Source of the DNA: Nereocystis luetkeana
Taxonomy: Eukaryota > Sar > Phaeophyceae > Laminariales > Laminariaceae
Length of the DNA stretch: 64,000 nt
Direction of reading: 5' to 3'
Assembly (NCBI GenBank): GCA_031213475.1
Contig: JARUPZ010000035.1
Location: forward strand, 4,826,953-4,890,952
How positions within the stretch are numbered: position 1 is the stretch's first letter; every line of letters begins with the position of its first letter. Below the pieces are notes generated by a model. It did no database searches and was not told the DNA's origin. It worked only from the letters and a program-made list of their open reading frames with translations. Shown here piece after piece: positions 59,155 to 64,000 of the stretch. The position numbers were made by a program, and so were the translations under genes.

Positions 59155-59803
59155 CTCGTGCTCCGAATGTCGTCGACTAAATAATGCCGGTATCTAAATA
59201 CACGCTGGACGTTGGACGTTGGATTTTGCTTTAGTTGGGCCGCTCCGAGAGTGGTGCGTGATGACGGCGACGGCGGCCGACGCAGTTCACGGCACCCAAA
59301 TACTGCGAGTGCCAGCAGTAGCCATGGAAGGCCTACTGCACGAGCAAATCCCTGGTCTCCTTCCGTGCTGATGGGGCTCCCAGCTTTCAGCGAACAGCTC
59401 ACGGCAGGCACATGGCTGCTCCTCCAGTCAAAGAGGGCACCACAAGCCTCGATCCTCGATATCCTCGAGGAATAATGAGGATTTTTTATCTATCATACGG
59501 ACCAATCAGAATTCAGTATTCGTCGACGGTTTTATTTCATTTTTCAGTTACGCCGCGTTTTGCTTTTCTCGACCGAAAGGTGCTGCGTTCCTGAACGTCA
59601 ACATTTAAGGTAGACCACCGGGAGATCTCGTCTTGGTGGGGCGGTCTCTGAGCCTGGGCCAGCAGCCAGAGAGAAGGGGAGAACCCCCGGGCAAAACAGT
59701 CGCTCTTGGCTGCTGTCTTCGTAGCTAGCAAGAGTACGAGGGCAGCAGCTGATCTGCCCAACTACCAAACCACCAGTAGAGGAGATAAGCCGCATCATCA
59801 GTG
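59155..59803. promoter_or_regulatory. Divergent promoter region between DNAH1 and SPAG16
   Basis: 649 bp between the two start codons, containing both 5' leaders and presumably a shared core promoter. No clear TATA box. One X-box-like sequence, GTAGCCATGGAAGG, is at 59318-59331. Confidence 0.6.
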
Positions 59804-59896
59804 ATGTCGAAGGATCTGGACGACGAGAGAGAGGTGTTGGAGGTGGTGGAGTTCAGCGAGTCAGAGGACGAAGGATTCGACTACAAGGAGGTCGAG
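59804..59896 (+). CDS. SPAG16: SPAG16 exon 1
   Basis: Residues 1-31, ATG at 59804 (MSKDLDDEREVLEVVEFSES), donor GAG|GTGCGC. Acidic. Intron 1 (59897-60642) contains a GTAC run (60093-60123) and more TACCWGGTA copies. Confidence 0.82.
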
Positions 59897-62800
59897 GTGC
59901 GCACACACGCTTCGACTATGTCTACACAAGTATACGGATATCGGGTATAGGCAGCGCGGGCCTACAATACGCGCGATTGCTGTCCACTTGGTTTGTGCTG
60001 CGCTGACACAATGTCATGGCGCCTTGGGCAGAACTATGATTAATAATTAATAATAATACCTTGTAGATAACGCGATTTTTCTACATCTGCGCGTACGTAC
60101 GTACGTACGTACGTACGTACGTACATATCGTGATGTTGACTACCCTGGTACCTGGGTATTAAATATACCTGGTAAATATTAATAGGCGTACGTACGTGTA
60201 CATATATACGTGCCTGGTACGCGCTAAAGGGATACACCAGGTACAAGTACTGACTGTACCAGGTACAGCAATCATAGTACTTTTACAGGGCGGTATTGAT
60301 ACTAAATAAAGAATGGAACTATTAATATTAATAGCCTGTACTGCGTCAAACATACTTATACGTCCGTGTATGCTTGTGGTAACATTTATTACGTGGAATA
60401 TACTCGTACTGCAGTAGAACACGCGCGGGCGACACATCACATCACGCAGCGTGCAAAGTTGAGTATCAGCCACTACAACAGCAGTGGTGCTCGAATTGTA
60501 AAATGGCCGAACTCACCGCCGACGCATTTTGACATACCAGTACATCGTTAACAAATCCCAGCACAGCCCGCGCACAACAAACTGCAAACGTGGGCGCGCG
60601 ATGTCATATGTTATCGCTTGTGAATCATGCTGACTTGCACAGGAGGAGTTTTCAGAAGAAGATGACGAACAGGATGAGGACCTATCCGCCGCATTGGCTA
60701 CCCTTCGAATGCAGCAAGAAGGGAGGAAGGGAGGCGCTACGCGGCCCGGTCAGGCCGGAGGACGCGCACCCTTGTCGGCCGACGGGGCCAGCCGAGAATC
60801 GGGCTCTGGAACAGGGGTTATCACGCAAGTGAGCATCGTATACACTATCACCCGTGTGATAAGATGACACCCCCCTGGGACAAAGTTCAGAGCCAATGTT
60901 CTCCAAAGTATGCATTTAACCCACTTAGTACCGCAGTCCCCTTTTGGGGACAAACTACTCATAATTTGACTGGAGTGTCCCCAAATCGGGATTGCAGTTC
61001 TAAAAGGGTTAAGGAGGGGGGGGGGTACAAAACTGGGGGCTTTGGAAATAACTATAAATAGACTCTAATATATATTTCCTTGAGACGCATCGCTCGACAT
61101 TTGCACCTTCCCCATTGTCGAGCTCTGGAACAGGCGTTATCGCGCAAGTGCGAGTATGCTGCTCCTGGAGAATCGGAGCTCGAACAATAACACACGGATT
61201 TTCGTCTACGGTAGGTTGAACAGAGATACTGTGAGACGGGTACCGTTCGAGGACGCGTAAGCGTTGGGTTCCAATCGTAATTTTGACGAAAATCGGCCTC
61301 CTCACGCGTTTGGTGTCGGTGTTATCTACTGTTGTAACATGCGTGGCTAGCTTCCTGAAGCTCGAGATCGGCAAACCAACTTTCCGTGCCCATGTATTCT
61401 TCGACATGGTAGCTAAGCGTACACGCTTGGGAATGGGGAGCGTGATAGATGCTCCTGACTGCATCAAGCTCTTCTTTGCATCAAGCCATGTACTGCGTTG
61501 GTGTGTTTCTGTATTATGCGAGTACAAGCATGGTATCCGTGGGTTTGGACCTCAGAATGCCGGAGCTAATGCCAACACACAGGTAGAGATCGTATTACGG
61601 GGGACCATAGTTAATAGGACCAAATATTGTTAGTAAAAATCGTTAAATATATAGGTTTTTATGTATACCATAGGTCCAATTAACTATGGCCCCCCGTAAT
61701 AGGAACATGTTTGAGTCTACAGCTACGCACGCCCACGTTTATTTTGCTACCCAAGTGCTGCTGCTAATTACAGTAACTGGCACGTAGGGTTCAAGACTTC
61801 ACGGAAAACCCCGTAAAAATCATTGGTAAGTACGCCCCCTTTTACTCTTACGCTCTTACTATTGAAGGAAGCAGCAACAATGTGGTGTGTGAATGGCGAT
61901 GAAGACGCCCGCCCCAACGAGAGATCGACGGACAGCAGGATAGACCCACGAAAAAGAAAGAACCTAATAAGAATAAGAATATGAATAGGAACTTCAGGCT
62001 TACTTTCGGAGGGACCCTGAGAAAATCGGAGCAATAAATCGGGCTCAGCGGTAAGCGCTACTATAAACCCTATATATATACCAGTACGTAATAGCCCATG
62101 CTCAAATGTTCTTCAAGGCGGGTGTCGCTATAAGATTTCTAAGGCTTGCTCAATCCTACAAGCATACAATAGCCTATGTACAGCGTTGTTCAAGGGTAGT
62201 GTCACAGTAGAAAGGTTTCAAGGCTTTTACTCAGATGAGGCGTTTCTTGCTGGCGGGTCCATATTGCAATTGAGTAATATCCTCTCCCTTCAGGTGCGAC
62301 CCTCCGTGGTGGACGACTTCATCAGGAACTTCTTGATAAAGGTGGGCATGACCAGTACCCTGGACACCTTCAACACGGAGTGGTACGCCCTGCAGGCTAA
62401 GGGGAGGCTGGGCGAGGAGTACACCACCAAGGTTCCTGACATTTACCTCAGAAACAACGAGCTCGACGAGCAGGTAAATATAGAAGTAAGGGTGCGCGGT
62501 ATTGAAGCCAGGGTGTGAAGAGTGCGCCCCATTCTGCTATGAGATATCAACGGGTACAGCATGTGTATAACCGTTGATATCTTCGTGGCACGATTTCTGG
62601 TACCTGGTACAGCAGTGCCAGGTACAAGTTATGTTCGTAAGATTAACGGTGGGTTCGGTAATTATTTAATAGGCTCAGTAGATGTTAGTAACACTTTCAC
62701 ATAACATGAGAAAACGTAAGAATATAAATAATATGCTCGGTGGGTCGGAATAGCTCTATAGTACGATCGTTCGGCTTGTAGACGCTATCGCTCCCGCTAC

Positions 62801-63823
62801 ATAATTCTCCTGGTACGGGACTGCGGATTGAGTGCCAAAACTTGCGCTTGGTCAGGAAGCTTAAGTTATCTACCGAGCAAGGATTGCCCCGAGAAGCAGG
62901 AGCAGCTTATTGCTACTTTAGCTGTAGCCCGGTGTCGGTTCTGGTTAGAGTGCAGTAGATTGTAGGCCTATCGCGTTCTAATGGTGTTGTGTGTTGACGG
63001 GTTAGGTGGTGGCTTGTGGGCATACGGTGTTGTACTGGTATTGTGAGGGTGTTGTATATTGACGATATGGAGGGGTGCTGATGTTGTGCCTATATATCGT
63101 GCTGTGATTTCATTGTGTGATGACGTCGTGCCTATCGTGCTGTGATGGTGCTATGTGTTGCACTAATTGAGCCATTCGTCTATATTATCAATGTATCTAT
63201 GTAAAGGTAGTGGCCCTGCGACAAGAGTTGACGAAGATGCAGGCCATTGCGGAGCGCGCTCAGAGCACGTGGGACAAGTTCCGGAAAGAGAGGGACTTCC
63301 ATCGCATGCACCACAAGAGAGTTGTTCAGGTGAGGCGCCTGGTCGCTACGAACGATGAAGTCGGAGTTTCAACAGATGCAATTGGTTCAGGTCGAATACG
63401 ACGTTGGCGATGTCGGTGAAAAGTGACGATACCGATCATATCGACCGTCGAGAATGCTTCTGCAGTGCTATAGCTCGTTCCCCTCAGGAGCCTATCACAC
63501 GATTGATACAGTACAGCAGTACTGCTGTGGTGCAGTTGCAGCGCAATTTCCAACCCTTTTTTCGACTGAGGAAACTCGGCTCCACAAGCACCATAGCTGT
63601 GAGCTGATCAAATAACTGAAAGAGGTGCGACCTCGCGACCATCCTCTTCCCTCTCTCGTGCGTTCAACACGTGGACGCTTGAACACGGAACACTTGAAAC
63701 ACGTGAACCCTTGAACATGTACGTGACCAGGAAAAGGGCCGTATGGCGACAGACCTCAAGCGGCTCAAACAGCACTTCAAGGCATACGAGCCTACCCTCA
63801 AAGAGCTGAAGCGCAAATACCAG
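59804..63823 (+). CDS. SPAG16: SPAG16/PF20 central-apparatus protein (5 exons, 3' end outside window)
   Basis: PF20/SPAG16 is a WD40 protein of the axonemal central pair, needed for flagellar beating in Chlamydomonas and sperm motility in mammals. Five exons join in phase 0 throughout and encode residues 1-225. Residues 1-31 are acidic and 32-93 are acidic then Gly/Ser-rich. Residues 94-153 carry the family's conserved DDFIRNFLIKVGMTSTLDTF (LisH-like) and TEWYALQAKG. Residues 154-225 form a coiled coil (RAQSTWDKFRKERDFHRMHH, then ATDLKRLKQHFKAYEPTLKE). The WD40 propeller must lie beyond the window. The divergent partner encodes another axonemal protein. Confidence 0.88.
60093..60123. repeat. 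(CGTA)n microsatellite
   Basis: About seven perfect CGTA units, self-complementary, in SPAG16 intron 1. Confidence 0.95.
60643..60828 (+). CDS. SPAG16: SPAG16 exon 2
   Basis: Residues 32-93: acidic start EEFSEEDDEQDEDLSAALAT, then a Gly/Arg/Ser-rich linker ending TGVITQ. Acceptor GCACAG|GAG, donor CAA|GTGAGC. Intron 2 (60829-62293) holds a MITE and a small TIR element. Confidence 0.82.
60916..61012. mobile_element. TTAA-type foldback MITE, copy 11 (TTAA on both sides)
   Basis: TTTAACCCACTTAGTACCGC at the left, CAGTTCTAAAAGGGTTAA at the right; an intact TTAA on each side as at 39452-39558. Confidence 0.87.
61594..61700. mobile_element. GGACCATAGTTAATAGGACC element, copy 3 (best preserved)
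   Basis: ATTACGGGGGACCATAGTTA at the left and, inverted, TAACTATGGCCCCCCGTAAT at the right; 107 bp in all. Confidence 0.87.
62294..62473 (+). CDS. SPAG16: SPAG16 exon 3 (LisH-like region)
   Basis: Residues 94-153. DDFIRNFLIKVGMTSTLDTF, TEWYALQAKG and VPDIYLRNNELDEQ are diagnostic for PF20/SPAG16. Acceptor CTTCAG|GTG, donor CAG|GTAAAT. Intron 3 (62474-63206) shows only low-complexity GTTGTG-rich sequence at 62985-63160. Confidence 0.93.
63207..63329 (+). CDS. SPAG16: SPAG16 exon 4 (coiled coil)
   Basis: Residues 154-194. VVALRQELTKMQAIAERAQS then TWDKFRKERDFHRMHHKRVV, highly conserved in the family. Acceptor GTAAAG|GTA, donor CAG|GTGAGG. Intron 4 (63330-63730) is unremarkable. Confidence 0.93.
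63731..63823 (+). CDS. SPAG16: SPAG16 exon 5 (coiled coil)
   Basis: Residues 195-225. EKGRMATDLKRLKQHFKAYE then PTLKELKRKYQ. Acceptor GACCAG|GAA, donor CAG|GTACAG, the donor lying inside a TACCAGGTA motif. The remaining 177 bp of the window look intronic. Confidence 0.92.
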
Positions 63824-64000
63824 GTACAGTACAGTACAGTAGGTGTACAGCACTGACAACATTTACCAATTGCTTCTTTGATCGTAGCAGGACCAAGGAT
63901 TCACTCCACCAACTCCGCCACGGCTCGATCGCACTTAAAATATGTGCTACAAATATTCAGTACCCTGCGTAATCAATTTCCCACAAAAAACTAACGATGC

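Noticed and set aside
59073..59411. Longer minus-strand first exon upstream of 59154 in a different frame
   Set aside because: It lacks an ATG start and would leave exon 1 in phase 2, which does not fit exon 2.
63891..63940. Possible sixth SPAG16 exon after AGCAG at 63890
   Set aside because: It reads DQGFTPPTPPRLDRT then a stop, does not match the coiled coil expected next, and would end the protein before the WD40 domain.

Overview
The window is nuclear DNA of a flagellated eukaryote. It holds the 5' parts of two cilium genes placed head to head, with no bacterial-type operons, rRNA, confident tRNA gene or CRISPR. The small exons (59-472 bp), introns averaging about 1 kb that are full of microsatellites and small non-autonomous transposons, and a TTAGGG-type telomeric repeat fit a brown alga or related stramenopile best. 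That assignment is an inference from genome style, not a sequence match.

Minus strand, 59154 down to 569 and on past the left edge: an axonemal dynein heavy chain of the DNAH1 (single-headed inner arm) type. I rebuilt 53 exons by reading the minus strand, joining splice sites and checking reading-frame phase at every junction. The exons total 7493 nt, an unbroken frame of 2497 codons plus 2 nt. They cover the N-terminal tail (exons 1-25), linker (about exons 26-33), AAA1 (34-39), AAA2 (40-45) and AAA3 (46-53). The gene leaves the window just before the AAA4 P-loop. Walker A and B motifs of AAA1, AAA2 and AAA3 all look intact.

Plus strand, 59804 to 63823 and on past the right edge: SPAG16/PF20, a central-apparatus protein. 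Five exons encode residues 1-225 (acidic N-terminus, LisH-like helix pair, coiled coil); the WD40 propeller lies outside. The two start codons are 649 bp apart, so a shared divergent promoter for two axonemal genes is likely.

The introns carry several dispersed families. The main ones are a near-palindromic foldback element flanked by TTAA (piggyBac-like MITE, about 11 copies), a 250-280 bp element with CACCTCGGACAGATC-like ends (10 copies), three other short terminal-inverted-repeat families, and a tRNA-derived SINE (2 copies). There are also two large pentanucleotide arrays, (CCCGA)n and (CCGAA)n.

The less obvious signals are: decayed partial copies of dynein exons lying in the neighbouring introns (exons 8, 21, 47 and 49); four GC-AG introns in one gene; a 9-bp palindrome TACCWGGTA found at least 20 times where about 0.5 is expected by chance; and many introns with AGGT at both boundaries.
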